A DNA stretch of 64,000 bases from Adineta steineri. Taxonomy: Eukaryota; Rotifera; Eurotatoria; Adinetida; Adinetidae. Position 1 is the first letter of the stretch. Each line of letters begins with the position of its first letter. The notes beneath the pieces are model-generated. The model did not search any database and was not told the DNA's origin. It was given only the letters and a program-made list of their open reading frames with translations. Position numbers and translations under genes: made by a program. Where the stretch lies: assembly GCA_905250115.1 (NCBI GenBank), contig CAJNOI010000061.1, positions 62,001-126,000 on the forward strand, written 5' to 3'. Below are positions 10,928-21,251 of this stretch, piece by piece.

Positions 10928-11491
10928 TTTCATTTTTATTTTGAAAGAAAAATAACAAACTGAAAGTAAAACGAAGAAACAAAATTTGTTTGTATGATCA
11001 CAGATGATTTAAGATTTTCCATAAAATTATTTACGTAAATAAGAGAAATTCTCAGTTAAGTGTAAGACTATCGAGCATCTTAAATATCGGCTCCGAAATA
11101 TATAATAGAATCAATCTTTTAATATTTAATAAATGATCAAATTTGTGATACAAATATTTAATTTTAACTTTATGAAATTATTTTCATTTTACGAATAACG
11201 AACAATAGAATTACGGCTGAATATTTTCAAATGAAATTATACAAGATGCCATTCCACAATTTCATGAGCAAGATTCACTTTAAATGAATTCAAAAATAAA
11301 AATTAATCATGAAAGACTTAATTGTACAAAACAAAATCTTAGAAATCCTTCCAAGTGTGTTGAAACTATTTTTCTAAGAAAGTCGAAACACTTTGAAGAT
11401 ATTAATCGTTAAATTCTAATCGATTTACAGTTGAAACAACATAAGAATTATCAAAACACATTATTAGAATAAATGTATTGAAAATAAAATA

Positions 11492-11616
11492 ATTTTCAAG
11501 GATATTCACGAATATTCTTCATCGACTCAATCACACTTTAGAACATTTATTTTTATCATTGATGGGAGTACAACATAAATACGACATCATTGATGACGTA
11601 TAGTGATGACGTTCTT
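11492..11616 (+). promoter_or_regulatory. Upstream stress-type elements of copy B
   Basis: 11492-11520 is the exact inverted copy of the array at 10899-10927, within a block of about 47 identical bases. 11592-11616 has two TGACG half-sites (GATGACGTA, GATGACGTT). Confidence 0.6.
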
Positions 11617-11655
11617 ATTTGTATTACCATTATACAGGTGCGTATTATCATATAG

Positions 11656-11663
11656 TATAAATA
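11656..11663 (+). promoter_or_regulatory. TATA-like box of copy B
   Basis: TATAAATA, 76 bases before the ATG at 11739, conserved with copy A. Confidence 0.6.
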
Positions 11664-11738
11664 CTCACAAATGTCTTTCTCATTTTCATACATTCATACA
11701 CCAACATAAATTTATTATACTTTACTATTATTATTAAA

Positions 11739-11978
11739 ATGTTTGCTCAACCAATTGCTACTATTAGTCCAATGAATAGTTGGAATACAGATTATCGAAC
11801 TATAACTTATGGTAATTATGGTTATGGAATTTATTCACAAGATGTTGAACTTTATAGAAATCCATATACAGGACGAGTTAATGTTGAACGTGAAGTTGAT
11901 TTTACTCCACTAGGTAATAACTATTATCAACCTATCACTGGTATTCCAGCTTCGATTCATCAACATTATATTAATTAA
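11739..11978 (+). CDS. Small Tyr/Asn-rich protein, copy B (79 aa)
   Basis: Intronless partner of the gene at 10466-10705, 76 of 79 residues identical, transcribed in the opposite (outward) direction. It starts MFAQPIATISPMNSW. TATA box, leader (ending TATTATTATTAAA before the ATG) and upstream elements are all conserved. The 3' flank carries an AATAAA-like AAAATAAAATG at about 12042. No domain is recognised. Conservation of a full open frame in both arms, with changes mostly conservative, argues that it is a real gene. Function unknown. Confidence 0.82.
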   Translation: MFAQPIATISPMNSWNTDYRTITYGNYGYGIYSQDVELYRNPYTGRVNVEREVDFTPLGNNYYQPITGIPASIHQHYIN

Positions 11979-12061
11979 AAATGTTGAATATTTGAAATGA
12001 ATATTTTGTAAATTCTTTTCTTTTTTTCTTTGTGTTTTTGTAAAATAAAATGAATTTAATA

Positions 12062-12720
12062 TAACGATAACATTGAATCAATATCTATTTGTTAAGATTA
12101 ACAACTAACTTGGAGATCTTTGCCTGCTTTTTAATCTATATTATCAGGATCAAATAGTTATTCTTTTAATTTGATATTACAACTTGAGAAGAAGTCTAAT
12201 GTAACCGATAATGTTATAGGATAAAGTGAAAATGAAATATAACTCATTTGTAGGTGTGAATACATGTGGTTGATTATTTCAAATGCGTGAATGTTGATTA
12301 CACCAATACAAAAAGTCAATACTCATAATTGATATTTTTTTTCTTAGTATTGAATTTTCTTAAAAATATTTAGAGAGCTTGATAAAATGGGAAAATAAAA
12401 ATCATAATTTCATAATATGGGTTGACTGATTCTGTTTTTAACATATTTGATAAATCCTTTCTTAGTTTGATAAGTTTTCTCAGTTAGTAGTTGATAAATT
12501 ATATATAAGATCTTATCCACTTCATCTGAGCATACAGTTGTAAATAACGTAAAATCTTCATTATTGAATCATGCCAAAATCTTACTTAACTAACGATCAA
12601 GTATGTGTAGACAAAACTAATACATATATATATTTTTTTCAACAAAAATTTTGCTAGTTATTCGAGAATTTCGTATATATTTCAAATACTATCACTCTTA
12701 AAAATCATAGAAAGAAAAAA
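12062..12720. other. AT-rich spacer
   Basis: No gene, repeat or RNA can be supported in this stretch. Confidence 0.4.
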
Positions 12721-12852
12721 ATGTTTATTGCTTCTATCGTCATGAAAAAAAAAACATTCGTATCCTTCTTTATATATTTACAATACATGGAAAAAAACGA
12801 AAGAAACAAAGCTTTATATATTATAAAACACGACTTTAATAAAAGAAAGGAT

Positions 12853-13090
12853 ATGACGAATACACCTATTCATTTTTATTCTCACTATGCGGTATATTGG
12901 GAATTTAGTAATTTTTATTCGGCTTCAGTTCAGTTAGATAAATATTCTTGGCCAACTACTGAACATTATTTTCAAGCACAAATATTAGTTTCAAATAAAA
13001 AGCATTATAAATAAATTTTAGGATTAGCTACTCCTCGAGAAGTACTTGATTATGTCCAAACTCATAAATCATTAAGATATTCCCATTAGA
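12853..13090 (+). pseudogene. Truncated NADAR/YbiA-like domain fragment
   Basis: From the ATG at 12853 the frame reads HFYSHYAVYWEFSNFYSA, then WPTTEHYFQAQ. This is the N-terminal signature of the NADAR (YbiA, formerly DUF1768) superfamily, whose members hydrolyse or bind NAD- and ADP-ribose-type N-glycosides. A TAA at 13012-13014 interrupts it. The same frame continues as ILGLATPREVLDYVQTHKSLRYSH, the expected next part (SPRE-type motif), to a TAG at 13087. The rest of the domain is absent: telomere-like repeats begin at 13096. It is dead and truncated. Confidence 0.8.
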
Positions 13091-13095
13091 AAAAT

Positions 13096-13345
13096 CTTGA
13101 GGGTGGGTGTGGGTGTGGTTATTTCTTCGGCAAACTTCAACCACATTCACACCCACACTTACCCACACTCACCCACACCCAGATCCACACTCAGATCCAC
13201 ACTCAGATCCACACTTACCCACACTCAGATCCACACTCACCCACACCCACACCCACACCCACACCCACACTCACACCCACACCCATACCCACCTCACCCA
13301 CACTCACATTCACATTTACCCCCATTCATCCCAACACCCACATCC
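13096..13345. repeat. Telomere-like foldback 5 at the end of the NADAR fragment
   Basis: Begins CTTGAGGGTGGGTGTGGG (G-rich on plus, 13096-13122). After about 20 bases of other sequence comes about 200 bases of CCCACA repeats with CCCAGATCCACACT variants (13142-13345). The order is G-rich then C-rich, as at two fused chromosome ends. Open frames across it are repeat translations. Confidence 0.8.
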
Positions 13346-13890
13346 AGCTTTCTTGATAAATCTATTCGACGAAAATCGATTTGGTGAAGCTCATTTTCGG
13401 CGAATTTCTGTCGACGAAGGTAGACCAAATAATTTCATCATCTTGACTCATGTCACACCAATAAAAAAATGAGTTGGAAATTTTGAGCTGTGCAATTTTC
13501 TTTGTACTCAAAACTTTTTGTTAAAAATAACTACTAGAGGCAATGTTTTTATTTGTCGTTAAAAAGGAAGTAGCATGATTTGTTTGCTCTCATTTTCTTT
13601 TGTTTTTTCAATCATCAAATATATAATTCAGTAAAGTTGGGATTTTTAAGTAATGTTTTTTTCTCGTCACAGACACACCTGAAATTTCAGTCGATGACTA
13701 TACATACTAAAAGAAAGTGCATTTCATGATTTTAACAAAAAAAAAATAAGAAAAGAATTGTTTTACATAGTAACTATACAGTTAGTCGCCTCTCATTTGA
13801 TTATTTCACAACGCTTATATAACAAACGGAACGAAACGTAATAAAAGAAGAATTATCTTTACTTAACAACTCATACTATTGTATCTCGCA
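13346..13890. other. Spacer and probable promoter of the Kelch gene
   Basis: No gene is seen. A TATATAA-like box (CTTATATAAC at about 13815) lies about 75 bases before the next start codon. Confidence 0.4.
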
Positions 13891-16578
13891 ATGGCAAAAA
13901 CTATGAGTTCAAGCTTGATATTAATATTCTATGTGCTACTCTTAGTGTAAGTATCGATTATCAAGTTCAACATGTTATATACTATTTTTCTTTGTCTTCT
14001 TCTCCGATAGAAACACATCAGAACAACAACAACAAAGTAATTAATAATAATGACTCTGATTTTTCTTTATTTTCTTATTATCTATTTCTTAGTTAACTCA
14101 ACAACAACAGCAACATGTAATTATACTGCATGCAATTCTCAACGAATAGCATGTTCATCAAATCTTGATTGCGATTGTTTTTCATTAACATCCAACTCGA
14201 ATATAGGAGTATGCGCTTCAACTATATTCTCCTATGCAAGTGTCGTACGATGTAATATGGATAATGTAACTTGTTCAATCGACAGTACAATCTGTGTGAA
14301 TAGTACACGATGTGGTCAACCAATATGCTATCCATTAGCTATGGCAAATAAACAAATTTGTCCACCAAAAACTGTCACAAGTAAAAACGATTTCTAATAA
14401 TTATTTTAGTTTTATTTATTTTTTCTTCTTAAAACAGCTACAACTACAACATTACGAACAACAACTACAGGTAAGGCATATTCTCTTACAATTTTGTAAC
14501 TGATTAGTGCAAAAGTAATTAGTTGATATAGAATAAATAATTTCTGTCTTTTAATAGTACATACAACAAGCACAACTAAATCTACAGCAAAGGGTAAATG
14601 TGATTTCATTATATTTTCTGTTTAAAATGTGTTTATTTTGTGGCTAACTTATTTCTTTTGATTCAGTTACAACAACAACTCAAAAGAGTACGACTACCAC
14701 TAAAAAATTGACAGCAACAACTACTCAAAAGCCTACAACTACCACTAAAATATCGACAACATCAACAGGTAAAGTATGCAGCATCCAGGCCTCAAAACTG
14801 GGCCATGTTTTGCTGGCCCGGCCCGGCCCACATCGGGCTTCGAATATTGTAAGCCCGCCCGACCCAGCTTGAAGATGTGGATTGGAAACCAAATTGAGTA
14901 TAACACCCACACTCTAGCAACAGCAATAAAATAGACTTCTACTTTCAGAAGGAAACCTTATCCATATCTATTTCATTCTTTTAAATGTATAGTGAGTTCT
15001 ATTTCGTATGAAATTGAATTCCATGGAATGAGATTTATTACATGCATAATAAATTTAGATCTATATGAGTGCTCATCCGTAAATTTTTCAAATAGTTTTC
15101 TCTATTAACCACCTTAACGGTGGGTGATGATAAATACTCTTTTGACTACACCCACACATCTCATTTATGTTGCCTTGATCGATGAGATGATCGAGTGAAC
15201 TGTATAATCAGACATTAAGTACTGTCTTTATCTTTAGATTAATCTTTTATTCCATATCTGAAATATTTGTACATGCTTATTTTTTCTATGAGTGTTCATT
15301 ACATAAGAAGATATGAATAGGAAATTGATGAAAAATGATTGTTGTGCTATTTAATTTAAGTAAAACATTTGATAAGATATAAAGCATCAGTGAGAATAGA
15401 GTTGCGAATAACTAAACAATGGAATTTGTGTGAACTAATAAAGAACTAACAATGATTTGATCGAGAGTTATCAGAAACTTCAAGATTAATCACTCATTTT
15501 TTTACTCGTTTATGTTTTATATCAGTTCTAACCATGGATGCTATATAGGACTTTTCATATCTATATATTGATCATAATAAAAATAAATGTTTTGAATAAT
15601 TCACTGCATTAATTATCATATTGATAGAACCATAAAAGAGTTGATGTAAAGTTCATACGTCTCAGTCTATTGAATATCCTTATAGCATAGCTTGTAAAAC
15701 TTGTAGAGAATCGAAAAACACATCGGTCAGTGTAATTAGCACAATGATTAATTTAAGACAAACCTCTTTTATATGTTTGATTGAGATAAAAGATGAAATA
15801 GAAAATATAAAAAAACTGAAGCTGCCATAATGGTATGTGAAGAGGATTTGTGTAATACATTTAACTACTATTCTCAGTCTACATAGGTTTAAGGTGATAT
15901 GAAACAGACATATCAAAGAGTGTCGTTTTTAGAATAATGAAAAATACTGTGTGAAGATGTAATGAATATTGAGTGTTTGATGATCTAATGTTGTAGTCTA
16001 AATATACAAAAATGTAACTTCTAGAATGGTTTTCTACTGGTTATATGACTAATGCACGATATTTTCACACAGCATCTGTATTATCAAATGGAAAAGTATT
16101 AGNNNNNNNNNNATATATTACTTTAAACAGTGCTGAATTATATGATCCATCAACAGGTACCTGGACAACTACTGGTAGCATGAATAATGCACGATATTAT
16201 CACACAGCATCTATATTATCAAATGGAAAAGTATTAGTTACTGGTGGACAAGGCATTGGATATATTACTTTAAACAGTGCTGAACTGTATGATCCATCAA
16301 CAGGTATCTGGACAAGTACTAGTAACATGAATAATGCACGATATTTTCACACAGCATCTGCATTATCAAATGGAAAAGTATTAGTTACTGGTGGATATGA
16401 TTATGGTTATTTAAATAGTGCTGAGCTGTATGATCCATCAACGGGTGTTTGGACAACTACTAATAACATGACTGATGCACGAAGCTATCACACAGCATCT
16501 ATATTATTAAATGGAAAAGTATTAGTTACTGGTAGGTATGGTAATAGTGGTTTCTTGAATAGTGCAGAATTATACTAA
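13891..16578 (+). CDS. Secreted Cys-rich / Thr-rich mucin-like / Kelch-repeat protein
   Basis: Seven exons fit a single frame: 13891-13946, 14011-14036, 14093-14380, 14438-14470, 14558-14593, 14667-14768 and 16025-16578. The joints after exons 2-6 are all phase 1. Exon 1 is a signal peptide ([13 protein letters not shown]). Exon 3 is a Cys-rich module with about 14 Cys. Exons 4-6 are Thr/Ser/Lys linkers that would carry O-glycans. Exon 7 has four to five Kelch blades built on [21 protein letters not shown] and [11 protein letters not shown]. Ten N at 16103-16112 cut the first blade. The last blade ends at ELY followed by TAA, where other repeats read ELYDPST, so the propeller is short of the usual six and may be truncated or collapsed. 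Likely an extracellular or surface protein; the binding partner is unknown. Confidence 0.7.
14769..16024. other. Enlarged sixth intron of the Kelch gene
   Basis: A 1256-base intron where the gene's others are about 55-75 bases. It includes a GC-rich island (14797-14870) with GGCCCGG/CCCGCCC stretches that look like an inserted element, a CACCCACACTC block near 14900, and a weak G-then-C telomere-like pair at 15117-15162. No coding sequence is seen. Confidence 0.5.
15117..15162. repeat. Weak telomere-like foldback 6
   Basis: GGTGGGTGATG is followed about 20 bases later by ACACCCACACATC. It is short and degenerate, listed because it keeps the same order as the others. Confidence 0.35.
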
Positions 16579-18177
16579 TTATTTCAAACAAATTAACTTC
16601 CGATCATTTTATTCTTTTTCTTGCAAGTAGTCCAAATTCCAAACAAAACTTTAGTTAGAACAACTGTTATCTTATGTTTTCCGGAACCATTTCCTTCCAT
16701 ATTTTTACTGAATTATTACATATTTTAATATTCCATTTCAAATAAAAAAATATATCTTTTTTTGTACTCTTATATATTAATTTACTAAGATTGAAAAAAC
16801 CTTACAACTGATACGATAACTTTGATTATCCTTTCAAATACTCCATTAGTTTTATAATGTCGTTTTTCATAATATTTAATTATTTTGATAGTCTTCATTG
16901 AATTTAGCATTTATGATCACTGACACATGTCACTTACAAAAAAAATTTTGAAGTAAGTTCATGAATGACAGAGATGAACATATCTGTAAATAACAACAAC
17001 AACAACAGATAATCTAAGATAGAATCTATAATCATATCAAATATATGAACAAATGACAATGACGATGAGGATGTTGTTGAGATAAACAAAATACTTACAT
17101 TCAACTTACCTTATTTTTATAAGAATTTGTATTTTAACGAAACAGAATTAATAATAAGACAATTTCTATGTAATATTTCTTTGCGATTAGTAATTATATT
17201 ATTCTCATTCTTAAATTAATTGATTAGTGCCGTTTATCTCTTCATATGCAAAAGTCGTGTTGAAATATCAGTGCAAAACTATACACAGATCTACTTTTTC
17301 TTCGTCATTTTAGTTTATTTTAGAAAATATGAAACTAGTCAACTTAGATTTGAAGATTCTTTAGCAGCCTTGGCTGAACATACACACTCCTAATCTTTCT
17401 AGAACCAACCATCCCTAAAATAAGAGTAAATTGATAGCAGTGGAAAACATCGAGATAAAATCGTAATAAGTAGAAAGAAGATTCGCTTATTAGATGTCGA
17501 TCGATGGAATATAACGTCGTCTACCAACACATGACTGTTGCATAAGTGTTAGGTATCTATTTTAACAGTTCTTTTGATAGGAACTCAACTGTTCTATTAT
17601 CTATTTATTTTAACTACATACTATAAAGCTCAAAATTATACCATTGATATCCGACTGCAGCCCGAACATGACCGTCAGGTTTTGGCTGCTTCCGTTTTTA
17701 TCTTGACTGAGGTAGCCTTAGACCATCTACATATAGCATCTCAGTAATATGTAAAATCACATATCATGAGTAACGCGTTGCCTTACGGATACGTCGAGAT
17801 ATTCATGTGAATACAATTCTAATTTAATAGAAAATCTATGGTGGTACTGAAATTCATTGCTTTCTATTAATCTCGATAACAGCCACACTCTATAATATCT
17901 CTTAAGATATAAAGCAGATCACATATGAATCTATTTGTGATACAGATCGAAGTGATAGAGAGACACAACGGTATGTTTTTATTTACATATATTGTAGAGA
18001 ATAATACTAATATTTTATAATTTCATTCAATCGTTGTTGAATTAAAATTCGACTTTTTGATCATGTGTGATCATGTTCAAACACACAATAAACAGGCACT
18101 ATCTTGCGCCCTGCAGATAGACTCAATCATGAAGTTTTATGAAAACTGATATTTAACAAAAATATTTTTATTTTTTA
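16579..18177. other. Spacer, no supported gene
   Basis: AT-rich. A GC-richer patch at 17640-17720 has no recognisable reading frame. Short (CAA)n and (ATG)n-like simple sequence occurs near 16985-17070. Confidence 0.4.
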
Positions 18178-19616
18178 TTAAAATTTTTCTTCATAGCATT
18201 CAAAAGGTTGTAAACTAAATTGAACAATTGATTCAAGTATCCATTCAGGATGAAGAAAATGGACTCCATTTGAACGAGATAAAATAAATAATTCTTGTTG
18301 ATTTAAATTATCAAATGGAAGTAATTCATAACAAAGTACAATCGTTAATATAGAATCATCAATGTCTGTGGTCAATGGAAATGTATTAAGAAGAGAACCG
18401 TGACATAACTGAATTAATGAAGCTAGTTCATTTTTTGTCTGAAAAAGAAAAGAAATCTAGTTATATCCATATCATATTCTCATCTATAAATAGTCATCTT
18501 ATACTTACCATATTATCTTGGCAATCATCACATAAAATGAAAAATTTACAATTTTCAAATAATTTCATTTGTTTTGATAATCGACTTTTTCTCATTCCAT
18601 CATGATATTCTCCAAAAGGAATATCACCACGTATTTCATAATTAATTTCATCAACAATATGATTTTGTTTTGAACATTCATTAATCCATTCGTAACTTAT
18701 TACATATAGATGACGAGCAATCGACTGAAATAATTTCATTGTTAATGGACATAATAATGGTTTTTCTTCATTCCCAATAATTAAATGTGTTGTATGATCA
18801 TCTATACAATCTGATATTGATATTTCATTAGAATGTTGTACGACAAAACATCGAAGATTAGTCTGAAAAACGAAAAAAAATATTAATTCTATAAATGAGT
18901 TTTTTTTATTATGTTACAACATACAATTTGTTGAATGTTTAAACATGAATATGCTACAACAATTCGTTTTTCATTAAATTGTAATAATGAATCAATAGTA
19001 GATTCAGTTGTAGTATCATCCGATGAAAATGATAAATCTAGAATTTTCTTTAGTTCATGTAAATCATCATCATGATCACCTTCAATTTTCTTTTGCTTTT
19101 TGCCATTGATTTTTACTGGTAATCTATTTTCTTTACGCATTTTAGCACGAGCATTTGTAAACCATATTGTTATTTGTGATGAAGACATATTTGTTTTCTT
19201 GATTAATTCTTCTCTTTCATTTTCATTTGGATCTAAAGAAAATCAATATATAAATATTCAGAAAAGAAAGATCAACGAAATTCAAAATATATACATGGAT
19301 GATCTTGATTTTGATAAAGCCATTGTTTTAAAGGACCTGTCGAATTTCGTTCACGACCAGTTGTCTTGAATAACGTTGATAATTTTTCCTCACTCATAGT
19401 ATTATCATTCTTTTTTGCAGGTAAAATTCGATTGTCTTTGCAATTCGATTTTGAATTTTGTGTTTGTTGACAATATGATTTCGTAGCTTTAATAAATTTA
19501 ACGACTGTTGAATTATTACTATCAGTTGTTGAACATGGCTGTTGGTTGAGCATATCAGTTAATGATGAACCTGATGTTAGTATTACAATATCTACTAATG
19601 AATTATTCGATAACAT
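18178..19616 (-). CDS. TALE homeodomain protein with C-terminal BRCA1/BARD1-type tandem BRCT
   Basis: Four exons on the minus strand (19616-19295, 19232-18925, 18862-18509, 18438-18178) give 414 residues. An in-frame TAA lies just upstream of the ATG. Residues 88-145 are a TALE homeodomain: LKQWLYQNQDHPYP (the PYP three-residue loop extension) and ITIWFTNARAKMRKEN with W131, F132, N134 and R136. Exon 2 runs on without a break into BRCT1 (about 195-285, RIVVAYSCLN...SYEWINEC, W269), then a linker EIRGDIPFGEYHDG and BRCT2 (about 305-414, LIQLCHGSLL...PEWILESIV, W394). BRCA1 residues that bind phosphoserine appear conserved (Ser203, Thr251, Lys253). Family knowledge suggests DNA binding plus phosphopeptide binding in the nucleus. 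I know of no such fusion. Confidence 0.85.
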
Positions 19617-20177
19617 CTTATTCAACTCAGAACTAAGTTCAATATGAAATAGCAGTTAGCATCTACAGGCGATATATAGACTGCACTTGAACAATGAACT
19701 GACGATAACATTTAGCAAAGCGGTCGGCGGCGATGACCAAAATTAGCAATTTTTTAAGAAAGGCACGGACTAGTCATAGCGGACGGATGATATCAAACAA
19801 TGGCTACGGAAGCAAGTTGATACATACTGACTTTCAGCTTTAGTTTCTTGGAAACCTCGATCTCAGCACAAATATCTAATAAATATTATTTCATTTTCAT
19901 TCTAAAATCTTTCTACACTGGAAAACTACTATGAAAATATTTTCTTTATTATGAATGTTCTGTGATTATTGACATGAAAAGAGAACAAGTAATTGGTTAA
20001 ACATGATAATCACTAATTGGCTTACACATTTTTAATTACATGTCATTTTTCAGAACATTTCTTTGATTAATTTTAAATAAGTAACAAGATGATCTATTTT
20101 AATTGAAATTGGCTTTTAAATCTTTTTCTACAAAAACTGCTCGACAGACAGTTCATGTTTCATTCGTATCAAAAAAT
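19617..20177. other. Divergent promoter spacer
   Basis: Lies between two divergently transcribed genes. No clear element is seen. 19680-19830 is slightly GC-richer without a reading frame. Confidence 0.4.
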
Positions 20178-20724
20178 ATGCATCGTTCACAACAATCACG
20201 TAGACGTCATCATTCTTCATCTTTTACTAAATTTGTTGCTCGTATTCAACATACATTTTCTTCAAAAAATATGAAATCATCAACACCTGTTATTCCAAAT
20301 CAACAACCATCTTCTCATCCAGCTAATTCTACACCTGTAAGTTAAATCTTATATAAAATTTTAAAATATATAATTTTTTTATTTATAATAGATTCCAATT
20401 TTTCCATCATTTACTAATTATTCACGCTGTCGATTATCACAAATTCTTTATGATCCATCACGTCAAGTTGAATATTTAAGTGAAATAGAAGAACGAACAA
20501 ATTCTGATATATCTGAACAATCTCTTGCGGTCGATGATACTGATTCATGTTATGATTCAATGAGTGAACATCGTAATGATCGTTTTAATTTATCACAAAT
20601 GAATGTTAGTATGGATGAATTAAATGATTATCGACATCAACCAATGAAACTTCCAAAATTACCTTATACATTGAATAATGCTCGTCTTCATTCAACTGCT
20701 ATCAATGATATGGGCAATTTCTAA
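20178..20724 (+). CDS. Hypothetical protein, 163 aa, two exons
   Basis: Exons 20178-20336 and 20392-20724 are joined in phase 0 (GTAAGT donor, ATAATAG acceptor). The N-terminus is Arg/His/Ser-rich and basic (MHRSQQSRRRHHSSSF). The second exon is acidic (YLSEIEERTNSDISEQS) and ends HSTAINDMGNF. No domain, signal peptide or membrane segment is recognised; it appears disordered. The frame is open further upstream to about 20103 without an ATG, so a start in an unseen upstream exon is possible. Confidence 0.6.
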
Positions 20725-21251
20725 TATTTATAAATATATATGTATTTTTTTTTGTTATTATTATTATTATTTATTCATAATAAATTATTTGATGATCCTA
20801 GGGGTCGAATTATTAGAATAAAACGAATTTGTTTTTCTTAGAAATCATTTAATAGATAGATATAATTTTGTATGAGAAGATAAGTACATATTAATGTGGA
20901 TAGAAAGATGAAAGAAAAGAAAACATAATATCAGATAAATAATTGAGTGAGCTGTAGACGATTGACAATTAATTAATGGTGAAAGGATCGTTATCAATTG
21001 AACATACAAGAATTATATGAAAATGACAAGCAGATTTATTTTATACTTTTTTCGATATAATGGATCTACTAATGATCATTGCTGATAGATTGTTATATAT
21101 GTAAGGATTGTCGATAGATACACTGTTTCCATCTGTCAGCTAGTGACATTCAATATTGATTGGTTCTAATCATAGAAACGAATGACTCATCATTATTGGT
21201 ACAAAGTTGTGTTCTGTAGGTTTGATATATAACTCAATCCATGTCATATCA
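20725..21251. other. Spacer, no supported gene
   Basis: AT-rich 3' flank and upstream region of the next gene. Nothing recognisable. Confidence 0.4.

Larger units (their letters stand above)
10391..12051. repeat. Inverted gene duplication (palindrome with about 550-bp spacer)
   Basis: The left arm (about 10391-10935) and right arm (about 11487-12051) are reverse complements covering 3' flank, coding region, leader, TATA box and upstream elements. The right arm carries about 34 extra bases near 11550. The spacer 10936-11486 is unrelated AT-rich DNA. The coding parts differ by three residues, so the duplication is recent or kept alike by gene conversion. Confidence 0.9.

Noticed and set aside
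13096..13345. True chromosome end within the window
   Set aside because: Unrelated genes continue on both sides and the repeats invert, so the tract is interstitial.
13097..13472. Two overlapping His/Pro/Thr-rich open frames
   Set aside because: Translations of the CCCACA tract; no codon constraint or homology.
14779..14880. tRNA or SINE head
   Set aside because: No A/B-box pair or cloverleaf could be drawn from the GC-rich patch.
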